37,490 bases of DNA from Nocardiopsis sp. MG754419 (lineage in GTDB: Bacteria > Actinomycetota > Actinomycetes > Streptosporangiales > Streptosporangiaceae). The position numbers and the translations under genes are program-made. Location of the stretch: assembly GCF_018207095.1 (NCBI RefSeq), contig NZ_QOCZ01000036.1, forward strand, positions 1 to 37,490, written 5' to 3'. Under the pieces are notes generated by a model. The model had not been told where the DNA came from, did no database searches, and saw only the letters and a program-made list of their open reading frames with translations. Positions 16,751 to 24,467 of this stretch are shown piece by piece (the stretch's first letter is position 1; the number at the start of each line of letters is the position of its first letter).

Positions 16751-19342
16751 ATGAGTGTTGACGGACAGACCCGGATCGCGGCCCCCGAACCCGGATGGAC
16801 CGCCCACGCCGACGTGGTGGTCGTCGGCTCGGGTATCGCGGGCCTGAGCACCGCCCTGCGCTACGTCCAGCGCACCGACACGGGCCGGGTCGTGCTGGTC
16901 ACCAAGGACCGCCTGTCCACCGGTTCCACCGCCTACGCCCAGGGCGGCATCGCCGCGGCCATGGCCCCCGAGGACGGGCCGGTCGCCCACATGGTCGACA
17001 CGCACATGGCCGGGGCCGGCCTGTGCGACCCCCACGCCGTCCACGTCCTGGCCACCGACGGCCCCGACGCCCTGCGCTGGCTCATCGGACTGGGCGCCGA
17101 GTTCGACCGTGACGACGACGGTGAACTCTCCCTCACCCGTGAGGGAGGGCACCGCACCGACCGGGTCGCCCACGCGGGCGGCGACGCCACCGGCGCCGAG
17201 ATCCAGCGGGCCCTGGTCCAAGCGGTCCGGGACGCCGAACGCGTCGAGGTCATCGAACACGCGCTGGCCCTGGACGTGCTCCGCGACCCCGCCACCGGTC
17301 GGGTCGGGGGGATCACCCTGCACGTCATGGGGGAGGGCGAACGCGACGGGGTGGGCGCGGTCCGGGCCCCCGCCGTCGTCCTGGCCACCGGCGGCACGGG
17401 GCAGGTGTTCGCCGCCACCACCAACCCGCCGGTCTCCACCGGTGACGGCCTCGCCCTGGCCGCGCGGGCGGGCGCGCGACTGCGCGACCTGGAGTTCATC
17501 CAGTTCCACCCCACCGTCCTGTGGCTCGGTCCGGACGCGCGCGGGCGCCAGCCCCTGATCTCCGAGGCGCTGCGCGGTGAGGGCGCCCACCTGGTCGACG
17601 CCGAGGGCCGCCGGATCATGGAGGGCGTGCACGAACTGGGGGACCTGGCCCCCCGCGACGTCGTGGCCCGCACCATCGCCCGGGTCATGGCCGAGCAGGA
17701 CACCGACCACGTCCACCTGGAGACCCGTCACTTCGGCCAGGCCACTTGGGAACGCCGATTCCCCACCATCCTGGCGTCCTGCCGCGCGCACGACATCGAC
17801 CCGCTGACCCGCACCATCCCCGTGGCCCCCGCCGCCCACTACGCGTCGGGCGGGGTGGAGGTCGACATCGACGGTCGGACCGACGTGCCCGGTCTGTGGG
17901 CGGTGGGCGAGGTGGCCCGCACCGGGGTGCACGGCGCCAACCGGCTGGCCTCCAACTCCCTGTTGGAGGGGCTGGTCTACGCCGACCGCATCGCCGCCCG
18001 CCTGGCGACCGAGCCCGCCACCGCGTCGGCGGACGCCGTGACGGTCGGTACGCCGGCGTCGCTCGTCTCCCCGACCGCCGCCGCGCGGGTCCGCGCACTG
18101 ATGTCCCGGTACGCGGGTGTGCTGCGGACCGGCGACGGACTGGCGACGCTCGTCGAAGAGCTGGACGCCTTGGCCGAGACCGACAGCGGGGCCGACCCCG
18201 ACACCGCCGCCTGGGAGACCACGAACCTGCTCACCGTGGCCCGACTCGTGGCGGCCGCCGCCGTCCGGCGGACCGAGAGCCGCGGCTCGCACCAGCGCGC
18301 CGACACCCCGGATCCCGACCCCGAGCTGCGTCTGCGGCCCGTGATCGTCCGACTGGAAGGGAACACCATCGTGACCACCGACGCCGTACACGAGCCCCCG
18401 CTCCCGCCCGCCCTCCGCGACGAACTCGACGGCATCGCCTTCCCCCTCGCCGGTCCGGACCCGGCGCCCGAGGCGCGCGCCGAGTTCACGCTGCCCTGGA
18501 CCGCGCCGCACCGGTCGCACGTGGACACGGTCACGCGTGCGCTGGCCGAGGACCTGACCGCGGGTCCGCGCATCGACGTCACCACCGTGGCCACCATCCC
18601 CGCCGACCAGGTCCGCACCGCGCACGTGGTGGCGCGAGCCGACGGGACGGTCAGTGGCCTTCCCCTGGCCGAACTCGTGTTCTGGATGGTGACGGAGGGG
18701 GCGCTGGAGGTCGACCGGCCGGCACGGGACGGCGACGCGGTCAAGCGCGGCGACGTCCTCATGAAGGTCACCGCCCGCACCCGCGACCTGCTCACCGCCG
18801 AGCGCACCGCGCTCAACCTCCTCACCCACATGTCCGGGATCGCCACCGCCACCCGCACGTGGGTGGACGCCGTGGCCGGAACCGGAGCGCACATTCGGGA
18901 CAGCCGAAAGACCACCCCCGGGCTGCGCGCGCTGGACAAGTACGCGGTGCGATGCGGGGGCGGCGTCAACCACCGCTACTGCCTCGGTGACGCCGGTCTG
19001 ATCAAGGACAACCACGTCGTCGCCGCCGGCGGGGTGGGCGAGGCGGTCCGCGCCATCCGTGCGCGCTTCCCCGATCTGCCCCTGGAGGTCGAGGTGGACC
19101 GGATCGACCAGATCGAGGACGCCCTGGCAGCGGGCGCGGAGGAGCTGTTGCTCGACAACTTCTCCGTGCCGCGGCTGCGGGAGGCGGTCGCGCTCGTCGA
19201 CGGCCGTGCCCGTCTGGAGTCCAGTGGGGGGCTGACCCTGGCGGTGGCCGCCGACGTGGCCGCCACGGGGGTCGACTACCTGGCGGTGGGCGCCCTCACC
19301 CACTCCAGTCCCGCACTGGATATCGCACTCGACCTGTTCTGA
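16751..19342 (+). CDS. nadB-nadC: Fused L-aspartate oxidase (NadB) and quinolinate phosphoribosyltransferase (NadC)
   Basis: One uninterrupted frame of 863 codons encodes both enzymes. The N-terminal NadB part (residues 1 to about 540) has the FAD motif VVVVGSGIAGLSTA, the STAYAQGG loop and the HGANRLASNSLLEG signature. It oxidises aspartate to iminoaspartate for NAD synthesis. The C-terminal NadC part has DSRKTTPGLRALDKYAVRCGGGVNHR (RK at 719-720) and LIKDNH. It converts quinolinate and PRPP to nicotinate mononucleotide. No stop codon separates them. A GTG at 18371 (codon 541), ten bases after GGAAGG, could start NadC alone (323 residues). The start could also be TTG 16667, which overlaps panC; ATG 16751 is preferred for the usual N-terminus. 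Quinolinate synthase (nadA) is not in the window. Confidence 0.9.
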   Translation: MSVDGQTRIAAPEPGWTAHADVVVVGSGIAGLSTALRYVQRTDTGRVVLVTKDRLSTGSTAYAQGGIAAAMAPEDGPVAHMVDTHMAGAGLCDPHAVHVLATDGPDALRWLIGLGAEFDRDDDGELSLTREGGHRTDRVAHAGGDATGAEIQRALVQAVRDAERVEVIEHALALDVLRDPATGRVGGITLHVMGEGERDGVGAVRAPAVVLATGGTGQVFAATTNPPVSTGDGLALAARAGARLRDLEFIQFHPTVLWLGPDARGRQPLISEALRGEGAHLVDAEGRRIMEGVHELGDLAPRDVVARTIARVMAEQDTDHVHLETRHFGQATWERRFPTILASCRAHDIDPLTRTIPVAPAAHYASGGVEVDIDGRTDVPGLWAVGEVARTGVHGANRLASNSLLEGLVYADRIAARLATEPATASADAVTVGTPASLVSPTAAARVRALMSRYAGVLRTGDGLATLVEELDALAETDSGADPDTAAWETTNLLTVARLVAAAAVRRTESRGSHQRADTPDPDPELRLRPVIVRLEGNTIVTTDAVHEPPLPPALRDELDGIAFPLAGPDPAPEARAEFTLPWTAPHRSHVDTVTRALAEDLTAGPRIDVTTVATIPADQVRTAHVVARADGTVSGLPLAELVFWMVTEGALEVDRPARDGDAVKRGDVLMKVTARTRDLLTAERTALNLLTHMSGIATATRTWVDAVAGTGAHIRDSRKTTPGLRALDKYAVRCGGGVNHRYCLGDAGLIKDNHVVAAGGVGEAVRAIRARFPDLPLEVEVDRIDQIEDALAAGAEELLLDNFSVPRLREAVALVDGRARLESSGGLTLAVAADVAATGVDYLAVGALTHSSPALDIALDLF
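18355..18373 (+). promoter_or_regulatory. Internal ribosome binding site and GTG start for NadC
   Basis: GGAAGG (18355-18360) lies ten bases before an in-frame GTG (18371-18373) at the junction between the NadB and NadC domains. This could allow separate NadC to be made from the fused frame. Confidence 0.45.
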
Positions 19343-19406
19343 GCCGCCCGCGTGGTGGAAGATTCCATGGGTACCCACCACTTCGACCAAGGATGAGGCC
19401 CTCAGA

Positions 19407-20189
19407 ATGCTGCTCGCGATCGACGTCGGCAACTCCGAGACGGTGCTCGGACTCTTCGACTCCGACGACCTTCTCGAACACTGGAGAGTGGGGACCGACA
19501 TCCGGCGTACCGCGGACGAGTGGGCGGTCGTGCTGCGCGGACTCATCGACGGGAGCTCGCTGAACGGTCCCGGCCAGGTCGAGGGCATCTCCATGTGCTG
19601 CTCGGTCCCCTCCGTCCAGCACGAGATGCGCGACATGTTCCGGCGCCACTTCGGCGACCTGCCCGCCGTGATCGTCGAACCCGGTGTGAAGACGGGCGTG
19701 CCGATCCGGATGGACAACCCCAAGGAGGTGGGCAGCGACCGGATCATCAACGCGCTGGCCGCCGGACACCTCTACGGCGGTCCGAGCGTGGTGGTGGACT
19801 TCGGGACCGCGACCACCTTCGACGCGGTGAGCTCCAAGGGCGAGTACGTGGGCGGCGCCATCGCCCCCGGCATCGACATCTCGGTGGACGCGCTGTCCCG
19901 CAGAGGCGCCCAACTCCACATGGTCGAGATCGTCAAGCCGCGCGCGGCGATCGCGAAGAACACCACCGAGGCCCTGAGGTCGGGGATCGTCTTCGGGTTC
20001 GCCGGTCAGGTCGACGGGATCGTCGACCGAATGGTCGCCGAACTCACCGACGACCCCGACGAGGTCACGGTGGTCGCCACCGGAGGCCTGGCCGGCACCG
20101 TGGTCGACGAGTGCGAGACCGTCGACGTCCACGAACCCTGGCTCACCCTCACCGGCCTGAGACTGGTCTTCGAACGCAACGTCGGCTGA
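19407..20189 (+). CDS. coaX: Type III pantothenate kinase
   Basis: Phosphorylates pantothenate, the first step of coenzyme A synthesis; the type III enzyme is not feedback-inhibited by CoA and belongs to the ASKHA fold. The 260-residue protein opens with LLAIDVGNSETVLGLF (phosphate loop). It carries the substrate motif KEVGSDRIINALAA, the VVVDFGTATTFDAV strand and GGAIAPGI. The ATG has AGGATGAGG upstream. It lies 64 bases after nadBC in the pantothenate/NAD block. Confidence 0.93.
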   Translation: MLLAIDVGNSETVLGLFDSDDLLEHWRVGTDIRRTADEWAVVLRGLIDGSSLNGPGQVEGISMCCSVPSVQHEMRDMFRRHFGDLPAVIVEPGVKTGVPIRMDNPKEVGSDRIINALAAGHLYGGPSVVVDFGTATTFDAVSSKGEYVGGAIAPGIDISVDALSRRGAQLHMVEIVKPRAAIAKNTTEALRSGIVFGFAGQVDGIVDRMVAELTDDPDEVTVVATGGLAGTVVDECETVDVHEPWLTLTGLRLVFERNVG

Positions 20190-20205
20190 TCCCGCTCCGT
20201 CGAGG

Positions 20206-20234
20206 GCGGGCGGGGCACACGGTGCCCGGCCCGC
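20206..20234 (+). terminator. Terminator after coaX
   Basis: A 12-bp GC-rich stem with one mismatch (20206-20217 with 20223-20234) and a five-base loop lies 16 bases after the coaX stop and separates the cofactor block from lysS. Confidence 0.6.
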
Positions 20235-20286
20235 GCCGTCCCGGTCCGCGGGATCGGATCCGGTCGGGTGGGGGCGCCGACGCCGG

Positions 20287-20292
20287 TAGGAT
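20287..20292 (+). promoter_or_regulatory. -10 box of a leaderless promoter for lysS
   Basis: TAGGAT lies seven bases before the GTG at 20300. This favours that GTG over the in-frame GTG two codons upstream and implies a leaderless lysS mRNA. Confidence 0.5.
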
Positions 20293-20299
20293 CGTGGCC

Positions 20300-21802
20300 G
20301 TGAATGACGCGCACGACGACACCTACGACGACCTGCCCGAACAGATGCGGGTCCGGCGGCAGAAGCTGGACCGACTCCGGGAGGAGGGCATCGACCCCTT
20401 CCCCGTGAACTACCCGCGGACCACGTCGATCGGCCCTGTGCGCGACAAACACCAGGGCCTGGAGCCCGACACCCACACCGGGGCCACGGTCGCCATCGCC
20501 GGCCGGGTCATGCTCTACCGCACCGGCGGCAAGCTGTGCTTCGCCACCTTGCGCGACGAGACCGGGGACGTGCAGATCATGCTGTCCCTGGACCAGGTCG
20601 GCAAGGAGAGCCTGGACACCTGGAAGGCCGACGTCGACCTCGGTGACCACGTGGGTGTGGAGGGCGAGGTGATCACCTCCCGCCGTGGTGAGCTGTCCAT
20701 CCTGGTGAGCTCCTGGACGCTGACGGCCAAGTGCCTGCGTCCGCTCCCGGAGAAGCACAAGGGCCTGACCGACCCCGAGGCCCGCGTGCGTCAGCGCTAC
20801 GTGGACCTCATCGTCAACCCCGAGTCGCAGCAGATGGTGCGCCGCCGTTCGGCCGCCATCCGGGCGATCCGGGAGGGCCTGAGCTCCCGCGACTTCATCG
20901 AGGTCGAGACGCCGATGCTGATGCGGGTGCACGGTGGCGCCACGGCGCGGCCGTTCACCACCCACATCAACGCCTACGACATGGACCTGTACCTGCGCAT
21001 CGCCCCCGAACTGTCGCTCAAGCGGCTGGTCGTCGGCGGGCTGGAGAAGGTCTTCGAGGTCAACCGGAACTTCCGGAACGAGGGCGCGGACTCCACGCAC
21101 AACCCCGAGTTCACGATGCTGGAGTTCTACCAGGCCTACGCGGACTACGACGTGATGGCCGACGTGACCCGCGAGCTGGTCCAGGAGGCGGCCCGCGCGG
21201 TGTACGGCTCCACCACGATCGAGCGCGACGGCCAGACCTTCGACCTGGGTGGGGAGTGGCCCCGCGTCACCCTCTACGGCGTGGTCTCCGAGGCCCTGGA
21301 GGCCGAGGTCACCCCGCGCACGCCGATCGACGAGGTCCGTCGGCTCGCCGAGGCCAAGGGTGTGGAGTTCGACCACGCCTGGGGCCAGGGCAAGCTCGTC
21401 GAGCACGTCTTCGAGGAGCTGGTGGAGCACACGCTGGTGCGCCCCACCTTCGTGTGCGACTTCCCGGTCGAGACCAGCCCGCTCACCCGGCAGCACCGTG
21501 AGGACCCGCTGCTCACCGAGAAGTGGGACCTCATCGGCTTCGGCATGGAGCTGGGCACGGGGTACTCGGAGCTGGTCGACCCGGTCGAGCAGCGCCGACG
21601 TCTCACCGAGCAGTCGCTGATGGCGGCCGAGGGAGACCCCGAGGCGATGCAGCTCGACGAGGACTTCCTGCGGGCACTGGAGTACGGCATGCCGCCGACC
21701 GGTGGTGTGGGTCTGGGGATCGACCGTCTGCTCATGGCCTTCACCGGAAAGAACATTCGGGAGACCGTGCTCTTCCCGATCGTGAAGCCCTCCGGAGAGT
21801 AA
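20300..21802 (+). CDS. lysS: Lysyl-tRNA synthetase, class II
   Basis: Charges tRNA(Lys) with lysine. The 500-residue protein has an N-terminal OB-fold anticodon-binding domain (TVAIAGRVMLYRTGGKLCFATLRDETGDVQ) and a class II catalytic domain. Motif 2 is FEVNRNFRNEG with the following THNPEFTMLEFY, and motif 3 is GVGLGIDRLLMAF. Length is normal for the housekeeping enzyme, without the membrane domain of LysX. The GTG at 20300 is chosen because it follows a -10 box at leaderless distance. Linkage with coaX upstream and lsr2/clpC downstream is conserved in Streptomyces. Confidence 0.95.
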   Translation: MNDAHDDTYDDLPEQMRVRRQKLDRLREEGIDPFPVNYPRTTSIGPVRDKHQGLEPDTHTGATVAIAGRVMLYRTGGKLCFATLRDETGDVQIMLSLDQVGKESLDTWKADVDLGDHVGVEGEVITSRRGELSILVSSWTLTAKCLRPLPEKHKGLTDPEARVRQRYVDLIVNPESQQMVRRRSAAIRAIREGLSSRDFIEVETPMLMRVHGGATARPFTTHINAYDMDLYLRIAPELSLKRLVVGGLEKVFEVNRNFRNEGADSTHNPEFTMLEFYQAYADYDVMADVTRELVQEAARAVYGSTTIERDGQTFDLGGEWPRVTLYGVVSEALEAEVTPRTPIDEVRRLAEAKGVEFDHAWGQGKLVEHVFEELVEHTLVRPTFVCDFPVETSPLTRQHREDPLLTEKWDLIGFGMELGTGYSELVDPVEQRRRLTEQSLMAAEGDPEAMQLDEDFLRALEYGMPPTGGVGLGIDRLLMAFTGKNIRETVLFPIVKPSGE

Positions 21803-21880
21803 CGCCGCGGTCGTCGATCCCGGTCGGCGCCGGCGGGACCTCACGGTGTTCCCGGGAGGGGATGACCGAGAGTCACCACA

Positions 21881-21909
21881 GGGTCGCCGCGTCATCGACG
21901 CGGCGGCCC
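21881..21909 (+). terminator. Terminator after lysS
   Basis: A 13-bp stem (21881-21893 with 21897-21909, one G-T wobble) closed by a three-base ATC loop lies about 80 bases after the lysS stop. Confidence 0.65.
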
Positions 21910-22115
21910 TCGTGCGTCACATCCGCACCGACGCCCCGAGGGTGGCCATTGCGAGATTTGGCTCACTTTCCGGTCATAAGGAACATACCTTTGGCCATCT
22001 CCGGATGACTTCGACGCCAGAGTGGACTTTTTCCGTAGAACTTCGTTCTGTGGTCGGGCACTCTCGGGCGTCGAATGTTTACGCAGGTCAGAACATGATG
22101 GGTATTTCCCGTTCC

Positions 22116-22149
22116 GTGATCATGTGGCTGATCGTCCGGAGATGATCAC
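22116..22149. promoter_or_regulatory. Operator-like inverted repeat GTGATCAT-N18-ATGATCAC
   Basis: A perfect 8-bp inverted repeat with an 18-base spacer; the half-site centres are 26 bases apart, about two and a half helical turns. It lies 20 bases upstream of the -35 box of the strong promoter that follows, a typical place for an activator or a looping repressor. Confidence 0.5.
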
Positions 22150-22169
22150 TCATGGTCATTTATGGGGCC

Positions 22170-22198
22170 TTGACGGTAACATCGTGGCCGCCTAGCGT
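22170..22198 (+). promoter_or_regulatory. Housekeeping-type promoter for the HTH gene
   Basis: TTGACG (22170-22175), exactly 17 bases, then TAGCGT (22193-22198). This is the best -35/-10 pair in the window. Transcription would start near 22205, leaving about 300 untranslated bases before GTG 22507. Confidence 0.65.
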
Positions 22199-22506
22199 GC
22201 TGAGAGCGGGCTTTGGTCCGCGAGTTCGCCGAAGTGGATCGAGAAGAACGGTGAGCAGGATGTCGGGTCGAGAATCGGCCCGCGTCCACCGCACACGCAG
22301 CCATGGTGTGGTCTGTCCGTCCCAGACCTCAGTGCCCTGGCCCCCGCGTGTGTCTCGTGCTCCCCACCGCCCCCAACCCCTGTGCCAGAGGGGTTCGTCG
22401 GGGATGGGTCGGGGTGGCCGGGACTCACCCGCACCGGCAGCCGGCCGGATGCGCGCTTCGGTCGACGAGTCGATGTTCCGCACTCATATGAATGAGGGAG
22501 GACGGA

Positions 22507-22821
22507 GTGGAACAGGCCACACTCGTACGACGTACCGTTGAGGACCAGAGCCTCACACGCGACCCACGTGACAGCGTGGTACCCCTGCAGAGTCGGCGGG
22601 ACCCCGCGCCGCCGGGTCTGTACACCCCGGTCGAGCTGGGTCACGAGGAACTGGAACTGCTCGCCGAGATCGCCACCGGTGTCACCACCGAGGTGGCGGC
22701 CCGGCACCTGGAGCTCAGCGCCCGGACCCTGCGCCGTCGCATTCGCAACATCTGCGACGTACTCGGGGTCAACACACCCATCGAGGCGGTCGTGTGGGCC
22801 GCCAGGCGGCAGCTGATCTGA
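22507..22821 (+). CDS. Small LuxR-type helix-turn-helix DNA-binding protein
   Basis: A 104-residue protein whose C-terminal half is a LuxR/GerE-like helix-turn-helix: HEELELLAEIATGVTTEVAARHLELSARTLRRRIRNICDVLGVNTPIEAVVWAARRQLI. There is no receiver or other sensor domain; the first 45 residues or so are polar and probably unstructured. It is likely a transcription regulator with unknown targets. The GTG at 22507 has a strong GGGAGGA ribosome binding site about seven bases upstream, lying over the in-frame ATG at 22492, so GTG is preferred. Orphan LuxR-HTH proteins of this size occur at this locus in related actinomycetes. Confidence 0.85.
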   Translation: MEQATLVRRTVEDQSLTRDPRDSVVPLQSRRDPAPPGLYTPVELGHEELELLAEIATGVTTEVAARHLELSARTLRRRIRNICDVLGVNTPIEAVVWAARRQLI

Positions 22822-22829
22822 GCCGCCCC

Positions 22830-22847
22830 CACCCGGGGTTCCGGGTG
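22830..22847 (+). terminator. Terminator after the HTH gene
   Basis: A perfect 7-bp stem CACCCGG/CCGGGTG with a GGTT tetraloop lies eight bases after the HTH stop, without a T-run. Confidence 0.55.
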
Positions 22848-22925
22848 ACACATACGGGCATACCGGCCCCGCGCGCCGCGTGCCCCACCGGTGGAAGAGC
22901 GTTCCGGTGGGAGGTCGCAAAGGCG

Positions 22926-22931
22926 TAGTCT
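22926..22931 (+). promoter_or_regulatory. -10 box of a leaderless promoter for the acetyltransferase
   Basis: TAGTCT lies nine bases before the ATG at 22941, with no Shine-Dalgarno sequence. The same TAGTCTGG sequence precedes the isomerase start at 35440. Confidence 0.5.
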
Positions 22932-22940
22932 GGTCCGGCT

Positions 22941-23516
22941 ATGCCCGTTCGTCATGTCCGGGTGCGTCGGGCGCGTACGCCCGACGTCGCCCACATCCGC
23001 CGCCTCGTCGACACCTACTCCGTCGACCGCCGTGTGCTCTCCAAGAGCACGGTCAATCTCTACGAGGACATTCAGGAGTTCTGGGTGGCCGAGGCGGAGA
23101 CGACCCCCGACACGCCCGCGAAGGGCCCGGTCGAGCCGGAGCTCTCCGTCGTCGGCTGTGGCGCCCTGCACGTCCTCTGGGAGGACCTGGCCGAGGTACG
23201 CACCGTCGCCGTCGACCCGTCCCTGCGCGGTTTCGGGGTCGGTCACCGTCTCGTGACCGCATTGATCGACGCGGCGCGCGAGTTGGGCGTGCAGCGTGTG
23301 TTCTGCCTGACATTCGAGACCGGTTTCTTCGCCAAACACGGCTTTGCCCCGATCCAGGGCACTCCCGTCTCCTTCCGTGTGTACGAGGAACTCCTGCGTT
23401 CCTATGACGAGGGTGTGGCGGAATTCCTCGACCTGGAGCGGGTCAAACCCAACACTCTCGGGAACACGAGGATGCTTGTGCACCTCGACGTGGAGACCGC
23501 CGATACCTCGGGCTAA
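22941..23516 (+). CDS. GNAT-family amino-acid N-acetyltransferase, ArgA-like
   Basis: A 191-residue GNAT protein that resembles the short actinobacterial amino-acid acetyltransferase (the Mycobacterium Rv2747 type), proposed for the first, acetyl-CoA-dependent step of arginine synthesis. The N-terminus VRRARTPDVAHIRRLVDTYS is typical. The acetyl-CoA site is EVRTVAVDPSLRGFGVGHRLV, followed by RVFCLTFETGFFAKHGFAPI. A 16-residue Pro/Glu insertion (AETTPDTPAKGPVEPE) interrupts the early beta sheet. It is transcribed alone, apparently from a leaderless promoter. The exact acceptor amino acid (Glu or Gln) cannot be read from sequence. Confidence 0.82.
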   Translation: MPVRHVRVRRARTPDVAHIRRLVDTYSVDRRVLSKSTVNLYEDIQEFWVAEAETTPDTPAKGPVEPELSVVGCGALHVLWEDLAEVRTVAVDPSLRGFGVGHRLVTALIDAARELGVQRVFCLTFETGFFAKHGFAPIQGTPVSFRVYEELLRSYDEGVAEFLDLERVKPNTLGNTRMLVHLDVETADTSG

Positions 23517-23968
23517 AGGTTTCAGGTCGCGGATAGGCGTCCGCTTCCCATACGTCCCAAGGCATCCGGGTCGATGTGGTGCCGACATCGGGCCCTTAAG
23601 TGCACCGGGTGGTATCGGAGTGGAAGAGGGCGGGTAATGTGGACCTGCGTCCACGGGGTCGACCGGTTCGTCGAGTACCGATCAGACGACGTGTGCGCCC
23701 ACGTTTTCCGGTTCCTCCGAGTGGCGGTCCCTCACCTTCCGTTCATGATCCGGTGCGGGTAGGGAACATCCGATCGGACATTGGTCGCCGTCGGACTTTG
23801 CCGAGACCTCTCCGGCACGTCCGGTGTCAAACCGGGGGCAAACGATGTCTATGATGTCTGGTATGCGTTTGCCCGGCCGAACCGGCGCGCCATCCCCCCA
23901 GGAGCGACTCGACACTGAGTCGGGTATTTGCTGCAATAAGTAACAACCAGGAAGGGTAGGCCGCTTCG
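23517..23968. other. 452-base intergenic region
   Basis: Apart from one possible 41-codon frame (listed separately) I see no gene. A TATGAT sequence at 23850-23855, flanked by two GATGTCT repeats, could be a -10 box giving the small membrane protein a leader of about 110 bases, but its -35 region is poor. The last 40 bases are AT-richer and contain the GGAAGGG ribosome binding site of the next gene. Confidence 0.5.
23637..23762 (+). CDS. Possible 41-residue small protein
   Basis: A short frame starts at ATG 23637, six bases after AGAGGG, and ends at TAG. About 85 percent of its third positions are G or C, close to real genes and above the surrounding non-coding DNA. The product (MWTCVHGVDRFVEY...) has three cysteines and a hydrophobic C-terminal half. 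I recognise no family, and a frame this short can arise by chance. Confidence 0.2.
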   Translation: MWTCVHGVDRFVEYRSDDVCAHVFRFLRVAVPHLPFMIRCG

Positions 23969-24250
23969 ATGGGTGACTTTTTGTCATCGGTGCTTCCTCC
24001 TGGACTGATCGACGTATTGTCCGCGCTCATCCCCCCGGTGGTCGTCGCGGCCGTCTTCTGTGCGTTCGTCATCAAGCTGCTCCGTAAGGAGATGGCCCCG
24101 AGGCGGATGGACGGAAGCCTGGTCAGCGAAGACACCGCCGGTGACGACGGCGCGGGTGACAAGGGCGCGGCCAAGGTCGAGGAGACCGTGGCGACGAACG
24201 AGACGCCGATTGCCCAGGACGGGGAAGGCACCGAAACCGACGGGCGTTAG
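23969..24250 (+). CDS. Small single-pass membrane protein of unknown function
   Basis: A 93-residue protein. Residues about 12-38 (IDVLSALIPPVVVAAVFCAFVIKLL) form a transmembrane segment, followed by a short basic stretch (RKEMAPRR) that would keep the tail in the cytoplasm. The tail of about 45 residues is acidic and disordered. The ATG has a good GGAAGGG 11 bases upstream. It lies 217 bases before lsr2 in the same direction, with a GCCGGT/ACCGGC hairpin (24258-24273) just past its stop. I do not recognise the family. Confidence 0.7.
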   Translation: MGDFLSSVLPPGLIDVLSALIPPVVVAAVFCAFVIKLLRKEMAPRRMDGSLVSEDTAGDDGAGDKGAAKVEETVATNETPIAQDGEGTETDGR

Positions 24251-24359
24251 ATACGCTGCCGGTCCGAACCGGCCGTCGAGTGCCGCTGCTGCCGGGGGAC
24301 GCGAGTGCGTGGGTCAACTCGCCGTCCCACGCGTCTTCGGTGACCCCGAATCCCGACTC

Positions 24360-24410
24360 GGTGGATCTTGAGGATTTCCACCACGCCGGGAATTGTCTTC
24401 CGGGTTCCCG
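24360..24410 (+). promoter_or_regulatory. Two inverted repeats over the lsr2 promoter
   Basis: GGTGGA-N11-TCCACC (24360-24382) and CGGGAA-N12-TTCCCG (24387-24410) are adjacent. The second brackets the -35 box (24393-24398). They could be operator sites for control of lsr2. Confidence 0.4.
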
Positions 24411-24421
24411 CGAGATAGCTT
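24393..24421 (+). promoter_or_regulatory. lsr2 promoter
   Basis: TTGTCT (24393-24398), 17 bases, then TAGCTT (24416-24421), followed by the AT-rich TATATTC. Transcription would start near 24428, 40 bases before the lsr2 ATG. The AT-rich tract is the sort of sequence Lsr2 itself binds, so autoregulation is plausible. Confidence 0.6.
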
Positions 24422-24467
24422 TATATTCAGGTGCTACAGACACCTCTCTTCTGAAAGGTTTGATTCC

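Larger units (their letters stand above)
21803..22506. other. 704-base intergenic region between lysS and the HTH gene
   Basis: No convincing gene. The first 110 bases hold the lysS terminator. From about 21950 to 22190 the base composition is clearly AT-richer than the surroundings. This part ends with an inverted repeat (22116-22149) and a good promoter (22170-22198). The remaining 300 bases before GTG 22507 would form a long leader with a modest AACCCCT/AGGGGTT hairpin (22375-22395). A 129-codon frame crosses the leader but has non-host composition and overlaps the HTH start. Confidence 0.6.

Noticed and set aside
16643..19750. Minus-strand frame of 1035 codons opposite nadBC and coaX
   Set aside because: It mirrors the codons of the genes on the plus strand, has a low-complexity Gly/Val/Arg-rich translation with no domain, and arises naturally in high-GC DNA.
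22152..22541. 129-codon frame in the leader of the HTH gene
   Set aside because: Codon use is not host-like, it overlaps the well-supported HTH start, and no family is recognisable.
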